Under the pieces are notes generated by a model. That model had not been told where the DNA came from, made no database searches, and saw only the letters and a program-made list of their open reading frames with translations. The position numbers and the translations under genes were made by a program. Shown one piece after another: positions 1 to 8,998 of a DNA stretch of 64,000 bases (position 1 is its first letter; each line of letters starts with the position of its first letter). Source of the DNA: Trebonia sp963767685 (GTDB lineage Bacteria; Actinomycetota; Actinomycetes; Streptosporangiales; Streptosporangiaceae); contig CAVYEZ010000012.1 of NCBI GenBank assembly GCA_963767685.1, positions 245,074-309,073 on the forward strand, read 5' to 3'.

Positions 1-86
1 GCGCCGCCGCGCTGCTGCGCAAGGACGAGCTCACCAGGGAACGGCTGGCGTTCGTTATCCGGCAGGTCGGGCCGGTGACCCGATGA
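1..86 (+). CDS. 3' end of a gene, possibly the receiver or output end of a signalling protein
   Basis: Only the last 27 codons are present. The frame ends in TGA at 84-86 and overlaps the next ATG (ATGA), so the two genes are very probably translationally coupled. The visible tail, with LLRKDELTRERLAFVIRQVG near its end, resembles the C-terminal helix of receiver domains in actinobacterial hybrid sensor kinases. That match is from memory and weak. The coupling to a REC-GAF-SpoIIE protein supports a signalling role. Confidence 0.5.
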   Translation, partial: AAALLRKDELTRERLAFVIRQVGPVTR

Positions 87-2047
87 GCGAGCCGGCCGGG
101 ACCCTGCTGCTGGTAGACGACGACGAAGCCAAGCGCTACGTGATCGCGACCTGGCTGCGACGGGCCGGCCACACCGTCACTGAGGCCCGCACGGGGCAGG
201 AGGCGCTCAGCAAGGTCGAGGCGGCCGAGCTCGTACTGCTCGACGTGAACCTGCCCGACATGAGCGGCTTCGACGTCTGCCGGATGATCAAGTCGGAGCC
301 GCGGACGGCCGCCATCCCGGTGATCCAGGTGTCATCCACCGCCGTGGAAGTGGCCGACCGCGCTCATGGCCTGACCCAGGGAGCGGACGCCTACCTGGTG
401 GAGCCCACCGAGCCCGCGGAGCTGCTCGCCACCGTGACGGCGGCTCTTCGGTACTCCCGCGCCCGGCAGCGCGTTGAGCGCACCGCGGCCATGCTGGCCG
501 AGCTGGCCAGGGTGACGCTGGACATCAACGCCGCCGAGACCTTTGACGGCCTCGCCGCGACCGCGGTGTCCGGCGTCGTGGGGATCTTCTCCGCCGAGGT
601 CATCCTGATCCTGGAGATGCCCGACGGGCAGAGCCGCCGGACGTCGGCGCGGCCCGGCCGGACGGGCACGGAGCGGCGCGGCGGGCCGCCGGGACTGGCC
701 GCCCGGGTCGCGGACCACGTGCTCGGCCCGGGGAAGGCGAGCGGGATCGCGGCGGTGCCCGCGGAAGACTGGCTGCGCCTCATCCCTGACAGCACCCTGC
801 GCCGCGATGTCTGCCTGGCCGCCGTCCGGACCAGGCCGGGCAAGGCGGCCGCGGCCATCGTGGTGGACGGCACTGGCATCTCCGGCGATGAGGACATGCA
901 GATCCTCAGCCAGCTCGCGCAGTCGGTCGCGATCGGCCTTGAGGCGCTGCGGGCGTCCGCGGAAGACCACCTGGTGGCGCTGACCCTGCAGCGGAGTTTC
1001 CTGCCCGTGTCCCTGCCCGCGGTACCCGGCATGGAGATGGCGGTGCGCTACCTGCCCGCCAGCGACCACGCCGAGGTCGGCGGCGACTTCTACGAGGCGC
1101 TGCCGTGGCGGAACGGGGTTCTCATCGCCATCGGCGACGTGCAGGGGCACTCGCTGAGCGCCGCGACCGTGATGGGGGAACTGCGGCACGCGCTGCGCGC
1201 CTTCGTCAGCGAGGGGCACCCGCCGCTGGCGATTACCGGCCTGGTCAACGAGGTGCTGCGGCGCTTCCACCCGGGCATCATCGCCACCCTGTGCCTGGTC
1301 CTCGCCGACCCGGCCACCGGCGAGCTGACGATCGTCAACTGCGGGCACATGCCGCCGCTGCTGGCCGACGGGACCGGAGCGCGTTATGTCGGCGAGGGCG
1401 GGCTGATGCTCGGCCTCGCCCGCCACGAGCCGCACGTGGAGCAGGCCGTGCTGCCCGCCGGCGGCACCGTCCTGCTCTTCACCGACGGGCTGGTCGAGGA
1501 TCGCGGGGTGCTGCTCGACGACAACCTCGAGAAGCTGCGTGCGGCCGGGGCCGGGGCCGCCGACAGTGAGGTCGAGGCGTTCGCAAATCAGGTGATATCG
1601 CTGTTCGGCCCCAGCGAGGACGACGTGGCGATGATCGCGGTCCGCCGGACGGAGTTAGGCCCCGCCTTCAGCGGATGCTGTCAGGGCTTCCTCGATGCTC
1701 GGGTAAACCGGCACGAGGCGGGCGACGCCGATCAGCTCAAGCACCCGGCGCACCGAGGTGGCCGACGACACCGCGAGCAGCATCCGGACATCGCGCGCGG
1801 CGGCACTCTCGTAGGCGTGCATGATCGCGTGCACGCCGGAAGAGTCGCAGAAGACCGTCGACATCATGTCGGCGACCACGACGCTCACGCCCGGCGCGAG
1901 GGCCGCGGCCAGCTGCTCGTAGACCTCTTCGGAGTTGGTGACGTCAATCTCGGTTGGCAGCACTACGACGACCGGCACCATCCGCTCCGCCTGATCATCC
2001 ATGCCTCAGCCACTCCTGCCACAGCCGACACGCGCTTGCGCCGCTAG
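83..2047 (+). CDS. Response regulator with GAF and SpoIIE-type PP2C phosphatase domains
   Basis: REC domain at residues 1-125, with phosphoacceptor Asp54 in LLDVNLPD; the usual conserved Lys is replaced by Glu107 (AYLVEP), which is common in this actinobacterial subfamily. A GAF-like region (about 140-300) follows, then a SpoIIE/RsbU PP2C domain (about 310-522) with the metal-binding motifs GGDFYE and GDVQGHS. Such proteins dephosphorylate anti-anti-sigma factors in partner-switching stress pathways, and a STAS protein lies immediately downstream on the opposite strand. The PP2C fold ends near base 1650, but no stop follows. The frame runs a further ~130 codons antisense through the STAS gene; this tail looks non-native (Arg, His and Gly rich). 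The end may be a lost stop or a base error near 1650. Confidence 0.85.
   Translation: MSEPAGTLLLVDDDEAKRYVIATWLRRAGHTVTEARTGQEALSKVEAAELVLLDVNLPDMSGFDVCRMIKSEPRTAAIPVIQVSSTAVEVADRAHGLTQGADAYLVEPTEPAELLATVTAALRYSRARQRVERTAAMLAELARVTLDINAAETFDGLAATAVSGVVGIFSAEVILILEMPDGQSRRTSARPGRTGTERRGGPPGLAARVADHVLGPGKASGIAAVPAEDWLRLIPDSTLRRDVCLAAVRTRPGKAAAAIVVDGTGISGDEDMQILSQLAQSVAIGLEALRASAEDHLVALTLQRSFLPVSLPAVPGMEMAVRYLPASDHAEVGGDFYEALPWRNGVLIAIGDVQGHSLSAATVMGELRHALRAFVSEGHPPLAITGLVNEVLRRFHPGIIATLCLVLADPATGELTIVNCGHMPPLLADGTGARYVGEGGLMLGLARHEPHVEQAVLPAGGTVLLFTDGLVEDRGVLLDDNLEKLRAAGAGAADSEVEAFANQVISLFGPSEDDVAMIAVRRTELGPAFSGCCQGFLDARVNRHEAGDADQLKHPAHRGGRRHREQHPDIARGGTLVGVHDRVHAGRVAEDRRHHVGDHDAHARREGRGQLLVDLFGVGDVNLGWQHYDDRHHPLRLIIHASATPATADTRLRR
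1655..2002 (-). CDS. STAS-domain anti-anti-sigma factor
   Basis: A 115-residue single STAS domain. The phosphorylation loop is visible as FCDSSGVHAI (residues 51-60); one of the two serines after Asp53 is the expected site. By family knowledge, the unphosphorylated form binds an anti-sigma kinase and frees a sigma factor, and SpoIIE-type phosphatases reactivate it. It lies tail-to-tail with such a phosphatase, so the two probably act together. The phosphatase frame overlaps this gene completely on the other strand. No anti-sigma kinase is present in the window. Confidence 0.85.
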   Translation of the reverse strand: MDDQAERMVPVVVVLPTEIDVTNSEEVYEQLAAALAPGVSVVVADMMSTVFCDSSGVHAIMHAYESAAARDVRMLLAVSSATSVRRVLELIGVARLVPVYPSIEEALTASAEGGA

Positions 2048-2135
2048 GTTACCGCGTTCCTGCCGGCTGCCACGAGACGGCGCTAATAGTGCGAGTTCTG
2101 GAGTCAGCCGCATACGTTCGGAACGATCCTGCCTT

Positions 2136-2181
2136 TTACCTCGTTACAGGCCGGCGACTTACCTCGTTACAGGCCGGCGAC
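2136..2181. repeat. Perfect 23-bp tandem duplication
   Basis: Two identical 23-bp units lie head to tail at 2136-2158 and 2159-2181 (TTACCTCGTTACAGGCCGGC then GAC). The second copy contains the last four codons and TAA stop of the DUF4139 gene on the minus strand, so the first copy is a duplicated gene end beyond the real stop. Confidence 0.9.
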
Positions 2182-3875
2182 CGTCACCTGGGCGGGATGC
2201 TCCACCGTGAAGCGGTGCCGGATCGCCGACGACTCCCCGGGCGGCAGGACGAGGGTCCAGGTGAGCTCGCCCAGGTCGTCGAAGCTCGCGGGGTCGGGGG
2301 TCGCCTCGCGCGGCCGCACCTTGATGTCGGCGTCCGTGGAAACGGGGATGTGGTCGTGCACGCTGACGGTGGCCTTGCGGTCGCGGTGGTTCTCCACCGT
2401 GATCTCGTAGGCGATGTCGATCGTCCTGGTGCTGCCGATGACGGCCTTGGTCGTGGTGCGGCGGCGCAGCTTGCGCTCGACCTTGATCTGGTCGTCGACG
2501 CCGAGCTGCACCTCGAACTCCTCGCCGGGGGCGACGGAGTCCAGGTGCGTCTCGCCGACGAACTGCGCGCCGTGGAAGATCCTGGCCTTGCCTGGCAGCA
2601 GCAGGAGCGGGCCGTTGGTGACCGTGGCGCGCAGGTAGGCCTCGGCCGCGAGCACGGGGACCGTTAGGTAGTCGAGCCGCGCGTCGGCTTCCGAGCTCGC
2701 GACCAGGGTCTTGTGCGGGTCGCGATCGCTTGGCACGGCGAGCGGGCGGGCCACCGTGTAGGTAAGGCCGGCGCCTGACTCGCTCTGGCCGCGCTCGGCG
2801 GCGAGCACCTTGGCCGCCGGCCGCCCCGCGCCGCTCCCACCGCCACCGCCACCGACTGGCCCGGCGCCGCCTCCTGGCCGAACGCGCCCTCGGCCGGCGG
2901 CCCGGCGGCCATCGGCGTGGCCGCGAAGCCGGACGCCCGGGCCCGCCCGGGCGTCCCCGGGCGCGGCGCCTGCGGCCGGCTGATGTACCACGGCATCAGC
3001 TCAGGCAGCGTCTGCTGTAGCCCCTGCCGCGTGGTCGACAGGACCAGCGTCACCTCTGGCCAGTCCTCGCCGGTCTGCTGGGTGACCTCCGCGAGGTAGG
3101 AGACCGTTAGCTTTTCGCCGTCAAGCACCAGGTCGTACAGCGGCCGCCAGGAGGCGAGCTTGACGTGGTAGGTCAGCTCGATCTCCGCCTCGGTGGCGGC
3201 GACCGCGTCCAGGAGGACGCAGACCTCGGCGAACACGGCGGGCGCGGCGGACTGCTCGGCGCCCGCGAGGCGCTCCGTCGCCGCGTCGAGCTCGCGCTGC
3301 GCCACGCGCTTGCGCGCGGCGATCTCGCGCCGCCGGGCGAGCGCGGTGGCGGTGGACGCCGACAGGTGGCCGGCCATCCCCGAGAGCTCGTCGTAGCCGG
3401 CCCGCCCGACGCCCAGCGCGCGGGCGAGCGAGGTCGCCGCCGCCTCGGAAAGGTGGCCCAGGAAGCCCAGCCCGGCGCCTTCCGCCTCGTCGGCGTCGTC
3501 GAGCTCGTTGACCGCGTCGCGGCACCGCTCGACGTCCGCGCGCAGCCGGGCGAGCGACTCCCGCCGCGGCTCGGCGGCGACGCGGCGCTGCACCTCGACG
3601 TTGAGCAGCGTCAGGTCGTGGCCCCGGGCCGCGACCCGGACGGAGGACGCGTCCGCGGTGTGCGGAAGGCTGGCGACCACCAGGGGATGAACCCCTTGCC
3701 GAACCGCCGCCACCCCGGCGCGAGTCACCCGGGCGCCGTCCGTGAAGACGGTGACCCCGGTGATCGGCGTATCGGCGTTCTCCTGCCCCGTGTTTGCCGA
3801 AGAGCCAGTGTCCGCCGAAGAGCCAGCGCTGGCGGTAGTGCCCGTGTTGTTCGCCGTCGTGCCCGTGTCGGTCAT
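2167..3875 (-). pseudogene. DUF4139 (mucoidy inhibitor MuiA-like) protein, frameshifted
   Basis: Two reading frames together make one protein of about 560 residues. The first (from 3875) has a DUF4140-like start (TGVTVFTDGARVTR), a coiled-coil-like Ala/Arg/Glu-rich middle, and the opening of the DUF4139 beta-domain (LTYHVKLASWRPLYDL, SYLAEVTQQTGEDW). The second (ending 2167) carries the rest of DUF4139 (ARPLAVPSDRDPHKTLVA, then YEITVENHRD near the end). The switch falls in the low-complexity linker around 2815-2870, a run of near-identical GGTGGC triplets. MuiA-like proteins have no settled biochemical function. The break may be a polymerase-slippage or base-call error, because both halves keep good coding character. 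Confidence 0.8.
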
Positions 3876-4001
3876 GGTGACAGCCTTTCACCGGCGCGGA
3901 GCCACTCTCAACAAGAGCGGGCCTGACGGCGTAAGTTGTGGATCATGTGCCGGCCAGCTGGCGGCACGGGAGATCTCATATGGCTTCCCCGGAGGACCTT
4001 C

Positions 4002-5375
4002 ATGAGCGAGCGGACCAAGTTCATCCTCGACGAGTCGCAGATCCCGGCCCAGTGGTACAACGTCATCCCGGACCTGCCCGCACCGCCGCCACCGCCGCTG
4101 CACCCGGGCACGGGGCAGCCGGCCGGGCCGGACGACCTGGCCCCGCTGTTCCCGATGGAACTCATTCGCCAGGAGGTCACCGGCGACCCCTACGTCGACA
4201 TCCCGGGCGAGGTCATCGACGTCTACAAGCTCTGGCGCCCGACGCCCCTGTTCCGCGCCCGGCGGCTGGAGCGGCTGCTGAACACGCCGGCCAGGATCTA
4301 CTACAAGTACGAGGGCGTCTCCCCCGCCGGGTCGCACAAGCCGAACACCGCGGTACCGCAGGCCTACTACAACTCGGTGGAGGGCACCAAGCGGCTCACC
4401 ACCGAGACCGGGGCGGGCCAGTGGGGCAGCGCCCTGGCGTTCGCCACCGCGCAGTACGACCTCGACTGCGAGGTCTGGATGGTCCGCGCCTCCTACGACC
4501 AGAAACCGCACCGGCGGACGATGATGCAGACCTGGGGCGCGACCGTGCACCCGTCGCCGTCGCGGGCCACCCAGGCGGGCCTGAAGGTGCTCGCCGACTC
4601 GCCTGATTCCCCCGGGTCGCTGGGAATCGCGATCTCGGAGGCGGTCGAGGCGGCGGCCGGGTCCGCCGAGACGCGCTACGCGCTCGGCTCGGTCCTGAAC
4701 CACGTGCTCATGCACCAGACGGTCATCGGGCAGGAGGCGCTGGAGCAGTTCGCCATGGCCGGCGAGGACGCGGGGCCCGACCTGATCGTGGGGTGCACCG
4801 GGGGCGGGTCGAACTTCGCCGGGTTGTTCTTCCCGTTCCTGCGGGAGAAGCTCGCCGGGCGGATGAACCCGGTGATCCGCGCGGTCGAGCCCACCGCTTG
4901 CCCGTCGTTCACCCGGGGGATCTACGCGTACGACTTCGGCGACACGGCCGGGTTCACTCCCCTGCTGAAGATGCACACCCTCGGGCACGAGTTCATCCCC
5001 GACCCGGTACACGCGGGCGGGCTGCGGTACCACGGGATGTCCCCGCTGCTCTCGCACATGTACGAGCTCGGGATGTTCGAGGCGGTCGCCAAGCCGCAGC
5101 GGGAGTGCTTCGCCGCCGCGATCACGTTCGCGCGGGCGGAGGGGATCATCCCCGCGCCCGAGCCGTCGCACGCCATCGCGGCCGTGGTCGAGGAGGCCAA
5201 GCGCTGCGCCGAGACCGGGGAGCCGAAGGTCATCCTGACCGCGCTGTGCGGTCACGGGCACTTCGACATGGTGGCGTACGAGCGGTACCTGGCGGGCGAG
5301 ATGACCGACTTCGACCTGCCGCAGGACCGTATCGACGCCGCGCTGGCCAGCCTGCCGGCGATCCCGGGGGCATAG
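4002..5375 (+). CDS. trpB2: TrpB-like PLP-dependent enzyme (TrpB2 type)
   Basis: 457 residues, within the TrpB2 size range and longer than canonical TrpB. It shows the PLP-lysine motif SPAGSHKPNTA (Lys113) and the phosphate-binding loop GCTGGGSNFAG (about residue 266). I chose ATG 4002 because it follows a GGAGGA site at 3991-3996; the upstream in-frame ATG at 3936 lacks one. TrpB2 enzymes condense indole, or related substrates, with serine or phosphoserine and often act without a TrpA subunit. No other trp gene is nearby, so this is likely a stand-alone salvage or accessory enzyme. It converges on an amidase gene. Confidence 0.9.
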   Translation: MSERTKFILDESQIPAQWYNVIPDLPAPPPPPLHPGTGQPAGPDDLAPLFPMELIRQEVTGDPYVDIPGEVIDVYKLWRPTPLFRARRLERLLNTPARIYYKYEGVSPAGSHKPNTAVPQAYYNSVEGTKRLTTETGAGQWGSALAFATAQYDLDCEVWMVRASYDQKPHRRTMMQTWGATVHPSPSRATQAGLKVLADSPDSPGSLGIAISEAVEAAAGSAETRYALGSVLNHVLMHQTVIGQEALEQFAMAGEDAGPDLIVGCTGGGSNFAGLFFPFLREKLAGRMNPVIRAVEPTACPSFTRGIYAYDFGDTAGFTPLLKMHTLGHEFIPDPVHAGGLRYHGMSPLLSHMYELGMFEAVAKPQRECFAAAITFARAEGIIPAPEPSHAIAAVVEEAKRCAETGEPKVILTALCGHGHFDMVAYERYLAGEMTDFDLPQDRIDAALASLPAIPGA

Positions 5376-5451
5376 CGGCGCGCGCACAGGCCGAACTCGA
5401 AGATGGTGGAGATTTCGGTCGCGCGGGCGGGGGCGGAACGTTACCTGCAAT

Positions 5452-5489
5452 TTCCGGAATGTCGGGCGGGCGCGCCCGGCATTCCGGAA
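5452..5489. repeat. Dispersed palindrome, copy 1 (TTCCGGAATG family)
   Basis: Left arm TTCCGGAATGTCGGGCG (5452-5468) and right arm CGCCCGGCATTCCGGAA (5473-5489) pair at 16 of 17 positions around a 4-base loop. It lies between the convergent TrpB2 and amidase genes, so it could terminate either. The same TTCCGGAATG ends recur at 42881-42950 and 46002-46041. Confidence 0.8.
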
Positions 5490-5597
5490 CCGCGCTCCGG
5501 ACGCGGGGGCCTTATCCGGCGTGTGAGATAAACCGCGTTACATCGACCATAATCGATGCAATACAATTTCCGGGTATTTGCCTGGCAGGCACACGCA

Positions 5598-5611
5598 TTT
5601 GCATATGCAAA
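5598..5611. promoter_or_regulatory. Perfect 14-bp palindrome in an AT-rich spacer
   Basis: TTTGCATATGCAAA is self-complementary and sits 9 bases past the amidase stop. It could be an operator or a replication/segregation protein site. Nothing in the flanks assigns it. Confidence 0.4.
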
Positions 5612-5619
5612 CGCACACG

Positions 5620-7182
5620 CTAACCGAAATGGCGTGCGCTAATTGACGGGAGAAGGGCCGGGGAGCGACGGGAATTCGTCCCCTGCTCGAAGGCGTAAGC
5701 CAGCGCGAGCAGGCGCGGCTCGCTCCACCGGGGGCCGAGGAGCGAGACCCCGACGGGCAGCCCGCAGACGTAGCCGAACGGCACGGTGATCGTCGGCCAG
5801 CCGGAAACCGCTCCGGGCCTGGACGTGCCGAACACCGAGTGGTCGCCGAGCACGTAGTCGGTCAGCCAGGCCGGGTTCGCGGTCAGCGAGAAGATCGCGT
5901 CCAGGCGGTGCTCCAAGACCGGCGTCTCCACCGCCGTGCGGGCCAGGATGCTCGCCGCGCCGCGCAGTTCCAGGTAGACGGGGTCGGCCAGGTCACCGTT
6001 GGTCGCCTGCGCGGCCAGGAAGATCTCCTGTCCGAACTTGGCGAGGATCCGGGGGGCGTTCCGCTCGTTGAACTCGATGAGCTCGGCCAGCGACCCTGGC
6101 AGTTCCAGGTCGGAACCGCCTGCGTACGCGGACAGGTGCTTGAGGTAGGCGTTGATCCCGTGCTTGAACTCGTACTCGAGCGCGTCGAACTCGGGCTCGG
6201 TGACCTTTTCGATGTCCGGCAGGTCGACCGGGTCGACCACGGCGGCGCCGAGCTCGCGGAGGCAGCCCACCGCCTCGTCGAGCAGGGCCTCCGTCCGCGC
6301 GTCGGCGGACGTGGACGCGGTCCGCCAGATGCCGATCCTGGCGCCCTCCAGCGCCCCCCGGTCGAGGAACTCCGTGTAGTCGATGAGGCCGGGATGATCG
6401 ATCGCGCTGTCCTCCGGGTCCGCGGCGGCCAGCACGGAGAGCAGCGCCGCCGCGTCCGCGACCGAGGCGGCCATCGGGCCCGCGGTGTCCTGCGCCAGGG
6501 AGATCGGGACGATGCCGCCGCGGCTGACCAGCCCCAGGGTCGGCTTGATGCCGACCACCCCGCACGCGCTCGACGGGGAGACGATCGACCCGTCGGTCTC
6601 GGTGCCCACGGCGAGCGGCGCGAAGCCCGCCGACAGGCCGGCCGCCGAGCCCGAGCTCGACCCGGACGGGTTGCGGTCGAGCGCGTACGGGTTCGCGGTC
6701 TGGCCGCCGAGGGTGGACCAGCCGCTGGTCGAGCGGGTGGACCGGAAGTTCGCCCACTCCGACATGTTGGCCTTCGCCAGGATGATCGCGCCGGCCTCGC
6801 GCAGCCGGGAGACGATGAACGCGTCCGGCGGGCGGGCCGCGAGCAGCGCGGGCGAGCCCGCCGTCGCAGGCGCGCCCGCCACCTGCACGTTGTCCTTGAC
6901 CAGGACGGGGATGCCCTCGAGGGGGCCGCGGGGCAGGCCGGCCCGCACGGCGGCGTCGCTCGCCGCCGCCTGGTCGAGGGCGTCCGGTGTCACCGCGATC
7001 ACGGCGCCAAGCGCGGGATTCACCGTGGCGATGCGGTCCAGGCATCGCTGGGCCAGCCCGGTGGCGGTGAGGCCGCCGACGGCCATTGCCCGCCGCAGCC
7101 CGGCCACCGAGGACGAGGTGATATCGATGCTCGTGCCAGGGATCTCGGGGGCTAGTTCCGATGAACTCTGGAAATCCGGCAT
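5620..7182 (-). CDS. Amidase signature-family hydrolase
   Basis: About 520 residues. The Ser-cisSer-Lys triad is visible: Lys in PVLVKDN, and the Gly/Ser-rich stretch NPSGSSSGSAAG followed by GTETDGSIVSPSSACG. The family hydrolyses amide bonds; the substrate cannot be told. I took ATG 7182, giving MPDFQSSSEL; an in-frame TTG at 7203 adds seven residues and has a GGAAA upstream, so the start is open. It follows an IclR regulator gene by about 70 bases on the same strand, and the two probably form an operon. Two palindromes lie just after the stop. Confidence 0.88.
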   Translation of the reverse strand: MPDFQSSSELAPEIPGTSIDITSSSVAGLRRAMAVGGLTATGLAQRCLDRIATVNPALGAVIAVTPDALDQAAASDAAVRAGLPRGPLEGIPVLVKDNVQVAGAPATAGSPALLAARPPDAFIVSRLREAGAIILAKANMSEWANFRSTRSTSGWSTLGGQTANPYALDRNPSGSSSGSAAGLSAGFAPLAVGTETDGSIVSPSSACGVVGIKPTLGLVSRGGIVPISLAQDTAGPMAASVADAAALLSVLAAADPEDSAIDHPGLIDYTEFLDRGALEGARIGIWRTASTSADARTEALLDEAVGCLRELGAAVVDPVDLPDIEKVTEPEFDALEYEFKHGINAYLKHLSAYAGGSDLELPGSLAELIEFNERNAPRILAKFGQEIFLAAQATNGDLADPVYLELRGAASILARTAVETPVLEHRLDAIFSLTANPAWLTDYVLGDHSVFGTSRPGAVSGWPTITVPFGYVCGLPVGVSLLGPRWSEPRLLALAYAFEQGTNSRRSPALLPSISARHFG

Positions 7183-7252
7183 GCGGGAAGGATAACGGTT
7201 CAATAGCGTTTCCGTAACCGTAAAAGTTCTGTACTAATTCGCGAGGAAAGCG

Positions 7253-8059
7253 CTAAATCCGTTGCGTGTTCTCGATGAGGCCACTAAGGCGGGCCGCGGC
7301 TGCCCGAACCTGGCCAAGCAGGCGTTGCTGCTGCGCGGCCGGCGCGCGAACGAGCGGTGACGGCACGGTGAGCGCGGCCACGGTGGAGCGGCCGTCCGTC
7401 ACCGCCGCCGACGCGGCCCAGACGCCCCGGTCGATCTCCTCCTCGCTCGTCTCCCAGCCCTGGACGGCGACCTTGGCGAGGGCCGCCGCCCTGTCCGCGA
7501 CGGCCGCCGGGTCTTTCTCGGCGTAGGGCGCGAGGTGCTCCTCCCGCTGGCGTTCCGACAGGCCGGCGAGCAGGATCCGGCCGCTCGCGCCGTGCAGCAG
7601 CGGCAGCGTCTGGCCGGGCTCGAAGGTGGCCCGCAGGTGATGGCCGGACTCGACCCGGTGGACGCAGACCGGGACGCGGGCGATCAGCCGGACGAAGATC
7701 ACCGTCTCGCCGCACTCCGCCATCAGGTCGCGCATGACCGGGTCCGCGAGCTCGATGAGCGTCTCCGCGGCCTCGGCGGCGCGGGCCAGCGAGATGAACC
7801 GCGGCGACAGGTGGTACGCGCCGCGGTCGTCGCCGACCAGTAGCCCGGTATCGCGCAACAGGGCGATGTACCGGTACATGCTGGGCAGCGGGATCGTGGT
7901 GACTTCGGCTAGCTCCCGGGCCGTCAGCGTGTGCTGCAGCGGCGAGAAGGCCTGCAGGACGGCGAGAACCCGGCGTGCACCCTCGGCGCCTGAGGCGGGC
8001 GCGGGCGGCGCTTGCTCCCCCGTCCCCCGCAGGGGCTGGGGAGCGGATTGAGTGGTCAC
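7253..8059 (-). CDS. IclR-family transcriptional regulator
   Basis: 268 residues. The N-terminal winged helix (about 25-95) contains LTARELAEVTTIPLPSMYRY. The C-terminal IclR effector domain follows, with HLRATFEPGQTLPLLHGASG as its recognisable core. IclR proteins usually control neighbouring catabolic genes through a small-molecule ligand; the downstream amidase is the obvious target. The start is GTG 8059. An alternative start is not evident. The Pro/Ala-rich first 25 residues are probably disordered. Confidence 0.9.
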   Translation of the reverse strand: MTTQSAPQPLRGTGEQAPPAPASGAEGARRVLAVLQAFSPLQHTLTARELAEVTTIPLPSMYRYIALLRDTGLLVGDDRGAYHLSPRFISLARAAEAAETLIELADPVMRDLMAECGETVIFVRLIARVPVCVHRVESGHHLRATFEPGQTLPLLHGASGRILLAGLSERQREEHLAPYAEKDPAAVADRAAALAKVAVQGWETSEEEIDRGVWAASAAVTDGRSTVAALTVPSPLVRAPAAQQQRLLGQVRAAAARLSGLIENTQRI

Positions 8060-8148
8060 TGGGACTCTTTCTCAGTCCTTCAGAATGTGAGTGTCGCGAT
8101 ACGATAACGAGTTGTCCGGGAGAGCGTCAAGCGATCTTCCCTGGCCGG

Positions 8149-8883
8149 CTACATCAGCCAGGAGACGTGGCCGACCAGCAGGGCGTAGCCGATGAAGGCG
8201 ACCGCGTCGATCAGCGTGTGGGCGATGATCATCGGGGTCGCGCGGCGCCAGCGCAGGAACAGCGTGCCGAAGATGATCCCCATGACCGCGTTGCCCGCGA
8301 AGCCGCCGAAGCCCTGGTAAAGGTGGTACGAGCCGCGCAGCGTCGCGCTGATCGCGATCGCGGCCCAGGGGTTGACGCCGAGCTTGCGCAGCCGGGTCAG
8401 CAGGTACCCGGTGACCAGGACCTCTTCGTACAGGCCGTTCTGGAACGCGGACAGCAGGAGGATCGGGTAGCGCCACCAGACGTCCGGCTCGTTCTCCGCG
8501 ACGACGTTCAGCGCGATGCCTGACTTGTACGCGATGAAGTACAGGCCGAGGCCGCTGCCGCCGATCAGCGCCGCCAGCCCGGCGCCGCGCAGGAAGTCAC
8601 GCAGCGGCTGGGAGCGGTCCGCCCCGATCGCCTTCAGGTCATCGGAGCGGGCGAGCAGGTAGAGCGCGAGCACCACCGGGGCGAGCCCCGAGGCGATCGA
8701 GACCAGCTGCAGGGACAGGTCGAGCAGCGGGCGCCCGGGTGCCTGCGAGCCGTTCAGCGTCACCGACTGCGACGCGAGCGAATGACGCGCGGTCAGCGAG
8801 CCGATGAGCGACACGAAGGCGGAAACGCCGCTCGCGCCGAGCGACACCGCGAACAGGGCGAAGATCTCCCAGCGGAGCAGCAC
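8149..8883 (-). CDS. CPBP-family intramembrane metalloprotease
   Basis: 244 residues with multiple hydrophobic segments. The Abi/CPBP motifs are present: an EE pair (NGLYEEVLVTGYLL), a second-motif His (RGSYHLYQG) and a third motif HTLIDAVAF. The usual Arg of EExxxR is absent, as in some actinobacterial members. The family includes CAAX-type proteases and bacteriocin-immunity proteins. The GTG start at 8883 is uncertain: the same frame continues upstream with protein-like sequence (DDAPELSRRER) but without ATG, GTG or TTG. A hairpin with arms AAGACCG/CGGTCTT lies at 8926-8963 between this gene and the DUF397 gene. Confidence 0.85.
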   Translation of the reverse strand: MLLRWEIFALFAVSLGASGVSAFVSLIGSLTARHSLASQSVTLNGSQAPGRPLLDLSLQLVSIASGLAPVVLALYLLARSDDLKAIGADRSQPLRDFLRGAGLAALIGGSGLGLYFIAYKSGIALNVVAENEPDVWWRYPILLLSAFQNGLYEEVLVTGYLLTRLRKLGVNPWAAIAISATLRGSYHLYQGFGGFAGNAVMGIIFGTLFLRWRRATPMIIAHTLIDAVAFIGYALLVGHVSWLM

Positions 8884-8998
8884 CCGCTCGCGCCTGGACA
8901 GCTCGGGGGCGTCATCGGGCCGGGTAAGACCGAGCCGCGCCCCCGTTCGGAATGACCGGTCTTGATCTTGATCTGCCGCTGCGGGGGGAACAGCTTCG

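Noticed and set aside
3888..5450. 520-codon open frame opposite the TrpB2 gene
   Set aside because: It is an antisense shadow of a clearly conserved enzyme and encodes Arg/Gly/Val/Asp-rich sequence with no family.
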